From contig CAZIFC010000021.1 of the NCBI GenBank assembly GCA_964538355.1, positions 1 to 38,601 of the forward strand: 38,601 bases of DNA, given 5' to 3'. This document shows positions 18,968-26,933 of this stretch, piece after piece (the first letter of the stretch is position 1; each line of letters starts with the position of its first letter). This DNA comes from Bilophila sp964538355. Its GTDB lineage: Bacteria > Desulfobacterota > Desulfovibrionia > Desulfovibrionales > Desulfovibrionaceae. The notes beneath the pieces are model-generated. The model saw only the letters and a list, made by a program, of their open reading frames with translations. It did no database searches and was not told the origin of the DNA. A program made the position numbers and the translations under genes.

Positions 18968-19855
18968 CTACAGGCTGGAAGAACCGGTTTGCTTGTGCTT
19001 CTCCGCAATGCGGAAGGCCAGCGCGTTGAACAGGAAGGTAAACAGGAACAGCATGATGCCTGTTGCAAACAGCGCGAAATAGTGATCGCCCCGGAAGGGA
19101 GCCTCCGCCATTTCCGCAGCAATGGACGCGGGCATGGGCCGCACGGGATCGAAGATGGACAGCGGCATGATGGCAGCCCCACCCGCAACCATGAGCACGA
19201 CCATGGTTTCGCCGATGGCCCGGGACATGCCGAGCATGACCGCGGTGCCGATGCCGGAGAGGGCCGAGGGCAGCACGACGCGGAGCAGCGTTTCCCAGCG
19301 CGTCGCGCCGAGAGCCAGAGACGCCTCGCGCAGGGTGCGGGGAACCGCAAACAGGGCGTCTTCCGCTACCGAGCAGATGGTCGGCACACTCATGAAAGCC
19401 AGCATCAGAGCCGCATTCAGCAGATTCAGCCCGGTATCCACGCCAAGCCACTGCTGAAGGGCCGGCGCGACGATGACCATGCCGAAAAAGCCGATGACGA
19501 CCGAAGGCAGCGCGGCCAAAAGCTCAATGAACGGCTTGACGATGCGGCGCGTCCGGCTGGCGGCGATTTCGGCAAGGTAGGCCGCCGTCATGATTCCCAG
19601 CGGGACAGCGATGCACGAGGCCACCAGCGTCACCGCCAGCGAGCCGGCAATCAGCGGGAAAATCCCGAACTCGGGAGGTTCGGATGTGGGATACCACAGG
19701 CTCCCCGTCAGAAAATCCCACAGGGGATAGTCTGCAAACAAAGGCAGCCCTTCCATGAACAGGAAGAGCATGATGCAGGCAAGGGAAAGCAGCGAGATAA
19801 AGGCAATGCCCGTCAGCAAAGTCCGAATCGCCTTTTCCTTCGTTTCTCTGGTCAT
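18968..19855 (-). CDS. pstC: Phosphate ABC transporter permease PstC
   Basis: A 295-residue inner-membrane permease. The ATG at 19855 is chosen because CGGAG precedes it by 6 bases; open codons further upstream lack support. Spans include the N-terminal ISLLSLACIMLFLFMEG, a PstC-type loop (FLTGSLWYPTSEPPEFGIFPLIAGSLAVT), GIMTAAYLAEIA, KPFIELLAALPSVVIGFFGM, and the EAA loop VPRTLREASLALGATRWETLLRVVLPSALSGIGTAVMLGMSRAIGETM. It pairs with PstA. The 171-base gap after pstS is rich in G- and C-runs that can fold, which may allow pstS to be expressed more strongly than pstCA, a common arrangement. Confidence 0.95.
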   Translation of the reverse strand: MTRETKEKAIRTLLTGIAFISLLSLACIMLFLFMEGLPLFADYPLWDFLTGSLWYPTSEPPEFGIFPLIAGSLAVTLVASCIAVPLGIMTAAYLAEIAASRTRRIVKPFIELLAALPSVVIGFFGMVIVAPALQQWLGVDTGLNLLNAALMLAFMSVPTICSVAEDALFAVPRTLREASLALGATRWETLLRVVLPSALSGIGTAVMLGMSRAIGETMVVLMVAGGAAIMPLSIFDPVRPMPASIAAEMAEAPFRGDHYFALFATGIMLFLFTFLFNALAFRIAEKHKQTGSSSL

Positions 19856-20026
19856 GGAATCTCCGATCTTCTGGGCCTCCGCCCTGTTGTCTTCGGTCAG
19901 GCCGCCCCGGGCCACAAGCCGGAGCGTCCGCGTCGCCGCACACCTGCGGCACAACTTGAGGGGGATGGGGGGAAAGGTTTCGGGAGAGGGAAGAGGAGGC
20001 TCCCCTCCCCCGCAGATCCAAAGGTG

Positions 20027-20848
20027 CTACTTCTTCGCCAGCGGAACAAAGCCCACTTCCTTGACGGCCTTCTGACCCTTGGCGGGGTCAAGCACATACT
20101 TCAGGAACGCGCCGGCGGCTCCGGCCGGTTCACCGTTGGTGAAGACGTACAGTTCGCGGCTGAGGGGCCACTGGTTGGAAAGGGCGGTTTCGGCGGAAGC
20201 GGCAACCTTGTTGATGTGCAGGCCCTTGATGTTGGCGGAAAGGTAGCCAAGGCCAACATAGCCGATGGCGTTGGGGTTCTTGGAAACGGCCTGTTCAACC
20301 GCGCCGTTGGAAGCCTGAAGCAACGCCCTGGGCATGACCTTGGCCTTCTTCATGACCATTTCTTCCCACGTTTCATAGGTTCCGGAAGACGTGTCGCGGG
20401 AAATGACCACGATGTTGGCGTCCGCGCCGCCCAGTTCCTTCCAGTTGGAAATTTCGCCGGTATAGATGCCCTTGAGCTGTTCAAGGCTCAGTTCGGAAAC
20501 GGGATTCTTGGGGTTCACGACGGGAACGAGCGCGTCAACCGCGATGGCGATACGGAAGGGCTTGATGCCCTTCTTTTCGGCCAGTTCCTTTTCGCTGCCC
20601 TTGATGTCACGGGAAGACATGGCAATGTCGGTAAGGCCGTCGATCAACGCCTTGATCCCGTTGCCGGAGCCGCCGCCGGAGAGGGCAATCTGCACACCGG
20701 GGTTGGCGGCCATGTACGCTTCGGATACCTTCTGCATGATGGGAAGCACGGTCGTGGAGCCGTTGACGCTGATTTCATCGGCGGCCTTCGCCTGAACGGG
20801 AAGAAGGCAGGACAGGGCAAAGAGGGAAGCCAGTACAATGCGTTTCAT
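20027..20848 (-). CDS. pstS: Phosphate-binding periplasmic protein PstS
   Basis: A 273-residue receptor that captures phosphate for PstCAB. A signal peptide (MKRIVLASLFALSCLLPVQ to AKAA) is followed by the PstS opening DEISVNGSTTVLPIMQKVSEAY. Next come SGGGSGNGIKALIDGLTDIAMSSRDIKGSE, the phosphate-binding loop with its Gly/Ser cluster, and SRDTSSGTYETWEEMVM, which also lines the site. The start at 20848 is preferred over an in-frame TTG at 20902 because of the signal peptide. It is the first gene of the minus-strand arm, directly downstream of a Pho-box array. Confidence 0.95.
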   Translation of the reverse strand: MKRIVLASLFALSCLLPVQAKAADEISVNGSTTVLPIMQKVSEAYMAANPGVQIALSGGGSGNGIKALIDGLTDIAMSSRDIKGSEKELAEKKGIKPFRIAIAVDALVPVVNPKNPVSELSLEQLKGIYTGEISNWKELGGADANIVVISRDTSSGTYETWEEMVMKKAKVMPRALLQASNGAVEQAVSKNPNAIGYVGLGYLSANIKGLHINKVAASAETALSNQWPLSRELYVFTNGEPAGAAGAFLKYVLDPAKGQKAVKEVGFVPLAKK

Positions 20849-20907
20849 CTGAAGAACTCCGTTTTTTCGTTTTCGCGACAATCCGGACGACCGCCCGGAC
20901 AAACTGG

Positions 20908-20963
20908 AAAATAGAGCGGGTTCGTGTCAAAACGATGACGGAAAGCAGAAACGCTCGTGACGA
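20908..20963 (-). promoter_or_regulatory. Pho-box array and -10 element driving pstSCA
   Basis: Read on the minus strand, 7-bp units start every 11 bases: TCGTCAC (20957-20963), a weak unit (20946-20952), CCGTCAT (20935-20941) and TTGACAC (20924-20930). Ten bases after the last unit comes TATTTT (20908-20913), a -10 element. PhoB sites are 7-bp direct repeats spaced by 4 bp that replace the -35 region and end about 10 bp before the -10, exactly as here. Confidence 0.8.
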
Positions 20964-20986
20964 AACACATCTCCTTTGCCACACAA

Positions 20987-21031
20987 TTGTCACAACCGCT
21001 TCATTCTCCCGTCACCCTCCGGCTCTAGAAC
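20987..21031 (+). promoter_or_regulatory. Pho-box array and -10 element driving phoB-phoR-pstB-phoU
   Basis: TTGTCAC (20987-20993), GCTTCAT (20998-21004) and CCGTCAC (21009-21015) are direct 7-bp units at 11-base steps. Ten bases later lies TAGAAC (21026-21031), a -10-like hexamer. The layout mirrors the minus-strand array, so phosphate starvation should induce phoB itself (autoregulation). The expected transcript start near 21038 gives a leader of about 25 bases. Confidence 0.78.
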
Positions 21032-21062
21032 CATGCACCGAGACTGTAACAAGGAAGCAATC

Positions 21063-21749
21063 ATGATCAGTGACTCCGCCACCATTCTCATCGTTGAAGA
21101 CGAGCAGGACATCCGCGAGCTGCTCGCCTACAATCTGGAAAAGGAAGGCTACGGAACCCTTCAGGCCGCCGACGGCAAGGAAGGGCTGGAGCTGGCACGT
21201 TCCCGCAAGCCGGATCTCATCCTGCTCGATCTCATGCTGCCCAAGATGGACGGGCTTGCCGTCTGCCGCGAGCTGGAGCGGCATTCCGGAACGGTGCACA
21301 TTCCCATCATCATGCTGACGGCCCGCGGCGAGGATGTGGACCGCATTCTCGGCTTCGAGCTGGGCGCGGACGACTATGTGGTAAAGCCGTTCAACATCCG
21401 TGAGCTGCTGCTCCGCATCCGGGCCATCCTCCGGCGTCAGGTCATGGTGGAAAACAACCCCGTACTGTCCCGGCACGGGGTCAGTGTGGACCCTTCCGCG
21501 CACAAGGCTTCGGTGCTCGGGCAGGAAATCGAGCTTACGGCTACGGAATTTCGCCTCATCGAGGATTTGCTTCGCAATGCCGGACGTGTCCGCACTCGCG
21601 AGGAACTGCTTGCCGCCGTCTGGGGCTACCAGTTCGAGGGCTATGCCCGTACCGTGGATACGCATATCCGCCGCCTGAGAAACAAGCTCGGGGAGGCTGC
21701 CGAACTCATCGAAACCGTGCGCGGCGTAGGCTACCGCTACAAGGAGTAA
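21063..21749 (+). CDS. phoB: Phosphate-regulon response regulator PhoB
   Basis: A 228-residue OmpR-type regulator. The ATG at 21063 has AAGGA 7 bases upstream and gives a normal start (MISDSATILIVEDEQD). The receiver domain (1 to about 122) has the acidic pocket VEDE, the phosphoacceptor Asp56 in LLDLMLPKMDG, the Thr in MLTARGED, and the Lys in DDYVVKPF. The winged-helix domain (about 130-228) contains IELTATEFRLIEDLLRNAGRV and the recognition region YARTVDTHIRRLRNKLGE. When phosphorylated by PhoR it binds Pho boxes; arrays lie immediately upstream in both directions. The phoR ATG follows one base after the stop and its AAGGAG overlaps the phoB stop. Confidence 0.95.
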   Translation: MISDSATILIVEDEQDIRELLAYNLEKEGYGTLQAADGKEGLELARSRKPDLILLDLMLPKMDGLAVCRELERHSGTVHIPIIMLTARGEDVDRILGFELGADDYVVKPFNIRELLLRIRAILRRQVMVENNPVLSRHGVSVDPSAHKASVLGQEIELTATEFRLIEDLLRNAGRVRTREELLAAVWGYQFEGYARTVDTHIRRLRNKLGEAAELIETVRGVGYRYKE

Positions 21750-21750
21750 C

Positions 21751-23553
21751 ATGCGCGATACCCAATTCAGGACGCGCCTCTTCCTCTGCTTTCTGGCCGT
21801 CATCATCATGACGCTGGTGCTTCCGGGGCTGTACGTCCGCCAGAACATCAAGGAAGACGGCATCGAGGAAACCGTCCGCAACGCCCGGCGCGAGGCCGTC
21901 CTCATCGGGATACAGATGCAGACTGCCGCCGCGGGCGGTGTTGAGGGGCTTTCCTCCATTTTCGATCGCATCGGAACGGAGCTTGGCATCCGCATCACCT
22001 TCATCAGTGCGGGCGGTACGGTCCTTCTCGAATCCAACCGTGGGCAAATCAATCTGCAAGAACTCGACAACCACGCGGATCGGCAGGAAATCGGCACGGC
22101 GCAAAAAGAAGGTTTCGGGGTCAGCATCCGGCACAGCAACACGCTGAACACGGATCTGGTCTACGCGGCCCTGCCCTTCAGTGCCATTGGGGATCTGCCT
22201 GCGGGTTATATCCGGGTTGCCGTCCCGCTCAAGCGGGTCGAGGAAAGCATCGCCCACTCCGAACGCCAGTGGCTCGCCATCATCGGGTTTGCAACCGTGC
22301 TCGCCCTGCTCCTCGCCTACATCCTCTCGGCCCATCTGGAGCGGTCGCTCAAGGAGATGATCCGGGTGGTGGAAGGCATCGCCACCGGGCCGGGCGGACA
22401 GGGGAATCGCCGCCGCCTCCACATCCTGCCGGGCAAGGAGTTCCGGAGGCTGGCCCGCGCCGTCAACGACATGGCGGATCGCACCGAGGAACATGTCAGA
22501 ACCATTGCGGAAAACAAGGCACAGCTCAAGACCATTCTTGACGTGATGAACGAAGGCGTTCTGGTCATCGGCGAAAAGGGACGCATCCGGCTGGTGAACC
22601 CCACCCTTGCCCGGCTGTTCCCGCAGGCGAAAAACGCCGAGGGCAAACTCCCTGTCGAGGTCATCCCGGCGGCGGAAATCCAGCAGGCTCTCGATGAGCT
22701 GCTTTCCGCTCCGCAGGACAGTTCCCGCATTGTCACGCTGGAGCTGGAACCTCGCCCCGACATGGTGTTGAGCGTGCAGATCATCAGGCCCAAGGAAGCC
22801 ATCCATGACGTGCTTGCCGTGGCCGTCTTCCATGACATCAGCGAAATGGCCCGGCTCATGCGGGTGCGGAAAGAATTTGTCGCCAATGTCTCCCACGAGC
22901 TGCGGACGCCGCTGACCGCCATCACGGGATACGCCGAAACCCTTCGGGATGCTGCGGAAGACGATCCGTCCGTCTGTACCCGGTTTGCGGACACCATCCT
23001 CCGCAATGCCCGGCATATGGGCACGATGGTTGAAGATCTGCTGAAGCTGTCCCGGATTGAAAGCGGTGCCCTGCCGATGGAAATGGAACCGGTCAAAGCC
23101 GCCGGAGTGCTTGCCGATGTCTTCACGGCCTGCCAGCCGCAGACGGCCGCACACGAGCTGAAGCTTGAAGCGAAGGTTGCACCGGATCTGGTTGTCCGCG
23201 CTGATCCGCATTTCATCGCTCAGGTATTTAGAAACCTTATAGAAAACGCCTGCCGCTATGCGCCGGAGGGGTCTTCCATCCTCGTCTCCGGCGAGGCCCG
23301 CCCCGCAGAAAACGGGCTGCGCGAGGCACTGTTTACCGTACACGACGACGGCCCAGGCATTCCGTCCACCGATACGGCGCGCGTCTTCGAACGCTTCTAC
23401 CGGGTGGAAAAACACCGCAGCAGTCCCGCCTCGACGGGGCTGGGGCTGGCCATCTGCAAGCACATCGTGGATCGGCACGGCGGGCGCATCTGGGCCGAGC
23501 CGGGGCCGGGCGGCTGCCTGCGCTTCACGCTTCCGCTCGTGGAAGAACAATAA
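21751..23553 (+). CDS. phoR: Phosphate-regulon sensor histidine kinase PhoR
   Basis: A 600-residue membrane kinase. Order: an N-terminal transmembrane helix (FLCFLAVIIMTLVLPGLYV); a periplasmic-size sensing segment (about 30-170); a second helix (WLAIIGFATVLALLLAYIL); a HAMP linker; a PAS domain (about 255-365) starting at LKTILDVMNEGVLVI; HisKA with the phosphoaccepting His382 in NVSHELRTPLTAITGY; and HATPase_c with NLIENACRYAPEG, DDGPGIP and GLGLAICKHIVDRHGG. E. coli PhoR has only a small extracytoplasmic part, so the larger external domain is a difference. It is coupled to phoB and its signalling is presumably set by PstSCAB and PhoU, encoded around it. Confidence 0.92.
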   Translation: MRDTQFRTRLFLCFLAVIIMTLVLPGLYVRQNIKEDGIEETVRNARREAVLIGIQMQTAAAGGVEGLSSIFDRIGTELGIRITFISAGGTVLLESNRGQINLQELDNHADRQEIGTAQKEGFGVSIRHSNTLNTDLVYAALPFSAIGDLPAGYIRVAVPLKRVEESIAHSERQWLAIIGFATVLALLLAYILSAHLERSLKEMIRVVEGIATGPGGQGNRRRLHILPGKEFRRLARAVNDMADRTEEHVRTIAENKAQLKTILDVMNEGVLVIGEKGRIRLVNPTLARLFPQAKNAEGKLPVEVIPAAEIQQALDELLSAPQDSSRIVTLELEPRPDMVLSVQIIRPKEAIHDVLAVAVFHDISEMARLMRVRKEFVANVSHELRTPLTAITGYAETLRDAAEDDPSVCTRFADTILRNARHMGTMVEDLLKLSRIESGALPMEMEPVKAAGVLADVFTACQPQTAAHELKLEAKVAPDLVVRADPHFIAQVFRNLIENACRYAPEGSSILVSGEARPAENGLREALFTVHDDGPGIPSTDTARVFERFYRVEKHRSSPASTGLGLAICKHIVDRHGGRIWAEPGPGGCLRFTLPLVEEQ

Positions 23554-23669
23554 CAAAGGGTTTTCCGGCCGATTACCCGTCGGTTGCTGTCCCGCAAGGG
23601 AAAACAAGGCTTCTCCCGCACCTGCCTGCGGGAGGAGCACAGATTTCCGAACGACTCATGGAGAAAACC

Positions 23670-24485
23670 ATGTCGCAAGTTCTTGCATCGTCTGTTGCCG
23701 CCTCTCACATGCCCGCTGGAGGGCTTTCCGGATCTCCGAAAATGGCGGCGCATCATGTCAACTTTTTCTACGGCAGCAGTCAGGCCCTGTTTGATGTCAG
23801 TCTGTCCTTTCCCGAGAAGCAGGTTACCGCGCTCATCGGCCCGTCCGGGTGCGGCAAGAGCACGTTTCTCCGCTGCCTCAACCGCATGAACGATCTCATC
23901 CCCGGTACGCGTACCGAGGGCCTGATCTCGCTGGACGGCGAAGACATCAACGAGCCGGGCTTCGATGTGGTCAACCTGCGCCGCCGCGTGGGAATGGTGT
24001 TCCAGAAGCCTACCCCGTTTCCGAAGACCATTTTTGAAAATGTGGCCTACGGCCTGCGGGTCAACGGCGAGCGCGACGAAAGCCTCATCGCCGACAAGGT
24101 TGAGGAAAGCCTGCGCCGCGCCGCCATCTTTGATGAAGTGAAGGACCGGCTGCACACTTCGGCCCTTGGCCTTTCCGGTGGGCAGCAGCAACGCCTGTGC
24201 ATTGCCCGCGCCCTTGCCGTGGAACCGGAAGTGCTGCTCATGGACGAGCCGGCGAGCGCGCTCGATCCCATCGCAACGCAGCGTATCGAGGAAGGCATCC
24301 ACGAACTGAAAAGCCAGCTCAGCATCGTCATCGTCACCCACAGCATGCAGCAGGCCGCCCGCGTCTCGGACATCACGGCCTTCTTCTACATGGGCAAGCT
24401 CATCGAATGCGACCTGACGGAGAAGATCTTTACCAATCCTTCGCTGAAGCAGACCGAGGACTACATTACCGGACGTTTCGGCTAG
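23670..24485 (+). CDS. pstB: Phosphate ABC transporter ATPase PstB
   Basis: A 271-residue ATPase of the phosphate importer. The ATG at 23670 has GGAG six bases upstream; an in-frame ATG at 23658 would add four residues but has no such site. Motifs: Walker A GPSGCGKST, the PstB-typical CLNRMNDLIPGTR after it, the Q-loop region VGMVFQKPTPFPKTIFENVAYG, signature LSGGQQQRLCIARA, Walker B VLLMDEPASALDP and the H-loop VTHSMQQAAR, with an intact His. The gene is separated from its permease partners pstCA (other strand) and lies between phoR and phoU. Its ending ITGRFG is typical of PstB. Confidence 0.95.
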   Translation: MSQVLASSVAASHMPAGGLSGSPKMAAHHVNFFYGSSQALFDVSLSFPEKQVTALIGPSGCGKSTFLRCLNRMNDLIPGTRTEGLISLDGEDINEPGFDVVNLRRRVGMVFQKPTPFPKTIFENVAYGLRVNGERDESLIADKVEESLRRAAIFDEVKDRLHTSALGLSGGQQQRLCIARALAVEPEVLLMDEPASALDPIATQRIEEGIHELKSQLSIVIVTHSMQQAARVSDITAFFYMGKLIECDLTEKIFTNPSLKQTEDYITGRFG

Positions 24486-24529
24486 GCCACCCCGCGCATC
24501 CTGCACGATTTCAGCCAAGGAGACTCGTT

Positions 24530-25198
24530 ATGCCCATTCAGGAACACTACACCCAGCAGCTTCTGGACAATCTCCGCTCCAAGCTGCTTGTCATGGGAAG
24601 CAAGACGCAGCAGGCCATTGATGACGCCGGGCTTGCGGTCGTCAACCACGATCTGCCCCGCGCCGCCGCCGTGCTGGACGGCGATACGGATATCGACGAC
24701 CTTGAAAACCAGATTGACGAGGCCACGCTCAACACGCTGGCCAGGACACAGCCCGTGGCCCGCGACCTGCGTTTCATCATGAGCGTGGTCCGCATGGTGC
24801 TGGATCTGGAACGGATCGGGGACGAAGCCGTTACGGTAGCCGAGCAGGTAACGCTCTCGGAAAAGCCGATCCCGCCCATGATTGAAAAAGACATGCACGC
24901 TCTTTGCTCCCGCACGTCGACGATGCTCCGCAACGCCCTGCTCGCCTTTCAGAACAGCGATGCCCCAAGTGCGCTTGCCGTCAGCCGCTACGATGACGAA
25001 ACCGCCCAGCTCATGGTGAACATCTTCCAAAAGCTGATGCAGGCCGTGGGAGATCGGACGCTTGAGCCGTGGGATTCCATGCACATCATCCTGATCACCC
25101 GTGCGCTGGACCGGATCTGCCGCCGCGCCGAAAACATTGCCGAGCATGCCTACTTCATGGTTGAAGGCGTCAGCCTGAAGCACCGGAAGGATTTTTAG
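24530..25198 (+). CDS. phoU: Phosphate transport regulator PhoU
   Basis: A 222-residue cytoplasmic all-helical protein made of two PhoU repeats. Each has the metal-binding E/D-xxxD pattern: DTDIDDLENQIDE and RFIMSVVRMVLDLERIGDEAVTVAEQ in the first half, and DDETAQLMVNIFQ and LITRALDRICRRAENIAEHAYFMVEG in the second. PhoU links PstSCAB to PhoR and keeps the regulon off when phosphate is plentiful. The ATG at 24530 has AAGGAG at 7 bases spacing and lies 44 bases after pstB. It closes the plus-strand arm. Confidence 0.95.
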   Translation: MPIQEHYTQQLLDNLRSKLLVMGSKTQQAIDDAGLAVVNHDLPRAAAVLDGDTDIDDLENQIDEATLNTLARTQPVARDLRFIMSVVRMVLDLERIGDEAVTVAEQVTLSEKPIPPMIEKDMHALCSRTSTMLRNALLAFQNSDAPSALAVSRYDDETAQLMVNIFQKLMQAVGDRTLEPWDSMHIILITRALDRICRRAENIAEHAYFMVEGVSLKHRKDF

Positions 25199-25338
25199 GA
25201 TACGGGGAGAAACCTTAGAACCGTTCTCCCTCCGCCACTTCCTTTTCAAGGACGTTTGCGTTTGCAAGTCCCTGCTCAGGCGGAGCGGAAAAATCAGATC
25301 CTTTGCCCGTACTGGTTTTTTTGGGGAAAAAGCAAACG

Positions 25339-25378
25339 AAGGAAGCCCTCTTTCCCGGCCGGGAAAGAGGGCTTCCTT
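25339..25378. terminator. 40-bp perfect palindrome, probable bidirectional terminator
   Basis: The 20 bases from 25339 to 25358 are exactly complementary to 25359-25378, with GGCC at the centre. Read on the minus strand the stem is followed by a T-rich stretch (TTCGTTTGCTTTTT), suiting the rubrerythrin transcript. On the plus strand only TT follows the G/C part, so termination of phoU here is less certain. Confidence 0.65.
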
Positions 25379-25419
25379 GTGCAGATGGAGAGTATGCGAC
25401 GAACGATTTTCACTCCCGC

Positions 25420-25456
25420 CTGACGGGACACCCGTCAGACGTTCTCCCCGTCTGAC
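25420..25456 (-). repeat. Two overlapping, mutually exclusive hairpins downstream of rubrerythrin
   Basis: CTGACGGG (25420-25427) pairs with CCCGTCAG (25431-25438) over a 3-base loop. The sequence GTCAGACG (25434-25441) instead pairs with CGTCTGAC (25449-25456). The two stems share GTCAG and cannot form together. Another small hairpin, CGGGAA/TTCCCG, is at 25476-25492. They lie in the 3' untranslated region of the minus-strand rubrerythrin mRNA. Confidence 0.5.
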
Positions 25457-25505
25457 CAGAACCTATACAGAGGAGCGGGAAGGCAGTTCCCGACTCTCGG
25501 AGAAA

Positions 25506-25994
25506 CTAGTCGATCTTCGTGAACGCGGCAGCAACGGCTCCACAGATGGGGCACTTGTCACAGGGGCCTTCCTGCGTGTAGCCGCACACGGTGCAGATGT
25601 AGAAATCGCCCTGCATGGAGGAAGGATCGGCAAGGGCCTTCTTGTACAGGTTGGCATGCACTTCTTCAACCTTATTGACCATGTCGAAATACTTTGCGAT
25701 GCGTTCCTGGCCTTCTTCCTTGGCGTCGGCGATCATTTCGGGATACATCTTGGTAAATTCGTAGGTTTCACCTTCGATGGCGGACTTCAGATTCGCCATG
25801 GTGTCGCCGATCTTTCCGGCGTTGCGGAGATGGGCGTGGGCATGGATGGTTTCGGCTTCGGCGGCGGCGCGGAACAGCTTGGCAACCTGAGGCAGGCCTT
25901 CCTTGTCGGCCTGCTTGGCGAAAGCGAGATATTTGCGGTTGGCCTGAGATTCACCAGCGAAAGCATCCATCAAATTCTTTTCGGTCTTGCTCAT
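25506..25994 (-). CDS. rbr: Rubrerythrin (short form)
   Basis: A 162-residue non-haem iron protein that reduces hydrogen peroxide in the cytoplasm of anaerobes using rubredoxin-type electrons. The N-terminal four-helix domain carries likely di-iron ligands: Glu15 (AGESQANR), Glu48 and His51 (ETIH), Glu76 or Glu79, and Glu110 and His113 (EEVH). The C-terminal rubredoxin-like domain has CTVCGY (Cys134, Cys137) and CPICGA (Cys148, Cys151), plus an extra Cys145. Classical D. vulgaris rubrerythrin is about 190 residues, so this is a compact form. The ATG at 25994 has GGAG upstream. A promoter and a palindrome lie upstream, and several hairpins lie downstream. Confidence 0.93.
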   Translation of the reverse strand: MSKTEKNLMDAFAGESQANRKYLAFAKQADKEGLPQVAKLFRAAAEAETIHAHAHLRNAGKIGDTMANLKSAIEGETYEFTKMYPEMIADAKEEGQERIAKYFDMVNKVEEVHANLYKKALADPSSMQGDFYICTVCGYTQEGPCDKCPICGAVAAAFTKID

Positions 25995-26061
25995 GGGAGT
26001 TCTCCTTTGTTCTGGTTGTCGGTTATGTAAAGGTTTTTCTTGGTATGTTTTGCGTTCAATC

Positions 26062-26102
26062 AGGAACAATTCCTATTTATAGAAATCGCCCCCGCTTGTA
26101 AA
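26062..26102 (-). promoter_or_regulatory. Rubrerythrin promoter with palindromic operator candidate
   Basis: Read on the minus strand: TTTACA (complement of 26097-26102), a 15-base spacer and TATAAA (complement of 26076-26081). The perfect palindrome AGGAA-CAA-TTCCT (26062-26074) lies directly after the -10, at the expected transcript start. The spacer is short, so the exact -35 is uncertain. A repressor binding the palindrome would block transcription; it does not look like a standard PerR box. Confidence 0.4.
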
Positions 26103-26210
26103 GCGTTATCCGCATTTTTTTTGAAAAAAAGCACTCTTTTTTAAAAACACAAGGAAATAAAAGAGGATGAGAGTCTTGACCAGCCGGTCTTCCAACGCTA
26201 CACCTTCCCT

Positions 26211-26879
26211 ATGTCCGCCTCATACCTCATTCCCGATCTGGAACAGGACGATTTCTACCGCTGTGAAGAAATCATACGCCGCAGCCGCTTCATCGTCAGC
26301 CTCGCACACACCCCCACCCCGGAAAGCGCGAAGGCCTTTGTCGATCGCATCAAGCAAGAATTCCCCGACGCCACCCACAACTGCTGGGCCTATGCCGCCG
26401 GTGCTCCGGGGCAGACCGGAAAGGTCGGCTACAGCGACGACGGCGAACCGCACGGCACCGCCGGACGCCCCATGCTCACCATGCTCCTGCACGGCGGCAT
26501 CGGGGAGCTTTCCGCCGTCGTAACCCGCTATTTCGGCGGCATCAAGCTCGGTACGGGAGGACTCGTCCGGGCCTATCAGGGCATGGTCAAACTGGGCCTT
26601 GAGACGCTTCCCACCCGGGAGCACATGATTCCCGCCCGCGTCGAGGTTGTGCTGGACTATCCGCATATCACCGTGTTCAGACGCCTGCTCCCCGACTACC
26701 GGGCCACCATCGGGGCCGAATCCTTCGGCGTCGATGCAACCTACGAGCTTCTGCTTCCGGAGCAGAACATTCCCGCGCTTGAAGCCGCCCTGACCGAACT
26801 GACGGACGGGGCCGTCCTGCTCTCCCGGCTCGATGACGAGGCGGAACAGCTTCCACCTCGCACATCTCCGCACATGTAA
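26211..26879 (+). CDS. yigZ: YigZ/IMPACT family protein
   Basis: A 222-residue member of the YigZ (UPF0029/IMPACT) family. The N-terminal domain shows SRFIVSLAHTPTPESAKAFVDRIKQEFPDATHNCWAYAAG, GYSDDGEPHGTAGRPML and VVTRYFGGIKLGTGGLVRAY, all family signatures. The C-terminal domain (about 140-205) is the smaller DUF1949-type ferredoxin-like fold. The bacterial function is not established; eukaryotic IMPACT binds the Gcn1 translation-control factor. The ATG at 26211 lacks a clear ribosome binding site although the protein start matches the family. Confidence 0.9.
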   Translation: MSASYLIPDLEQDDFYRCEEIIRRSRFIVSLAHTPTPESAKAFVDRIKQEFPDATHNCWAYAAGAPGQTGKVGYSDDGEPHGTAGRPMLTMLLHGGIGELSAVVTRYFGGIKLGTGGLVRAYQGMVKLGLETLPTREHMIPARVEVVLDYPHITVFRRLLPDYRATIGAESFGVDATYELLLPEQNIPALEAALTELTDGAVLLSRLDDEAEQLPPRTSPHM

Positions 26880-26933
26880 AAACAGGTTCGTCCCGCCAAG
26901 CCAACAGCCAAGGCTTTGGCCCGGAAAAGGAGC

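Larger units (their letters stand above)
25199..25505. other. Convergent gap between phoU and rubrerythrin, dense in inverted repeats
   Basis: 307 bp without a gene. It contains a GGGAGAA/TTCTCCC dyad just after phoU (about 25205-25230), a 40-bp perfect palindrome (25339-25378), two mutually exclusive hairpins (25420-25456) and a small one (25476-25492). Convergent transcripts probably end here. Confidence 0.6.

Noticed and set aside
18227..20914. Plus-strand frame of 895 codons antisense to pstA-pstC-pstS
   Set aside because: The product is Gly/Gln/His/Arg-rich low complexity; the three pst genes on the other strand are certain.
21706..23640. Minus-strand frame of 644 codons antisense to phoR
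   Set aside because: It is covered by a kinase with all catalytic boxes; no independent evidence for the antisense product.
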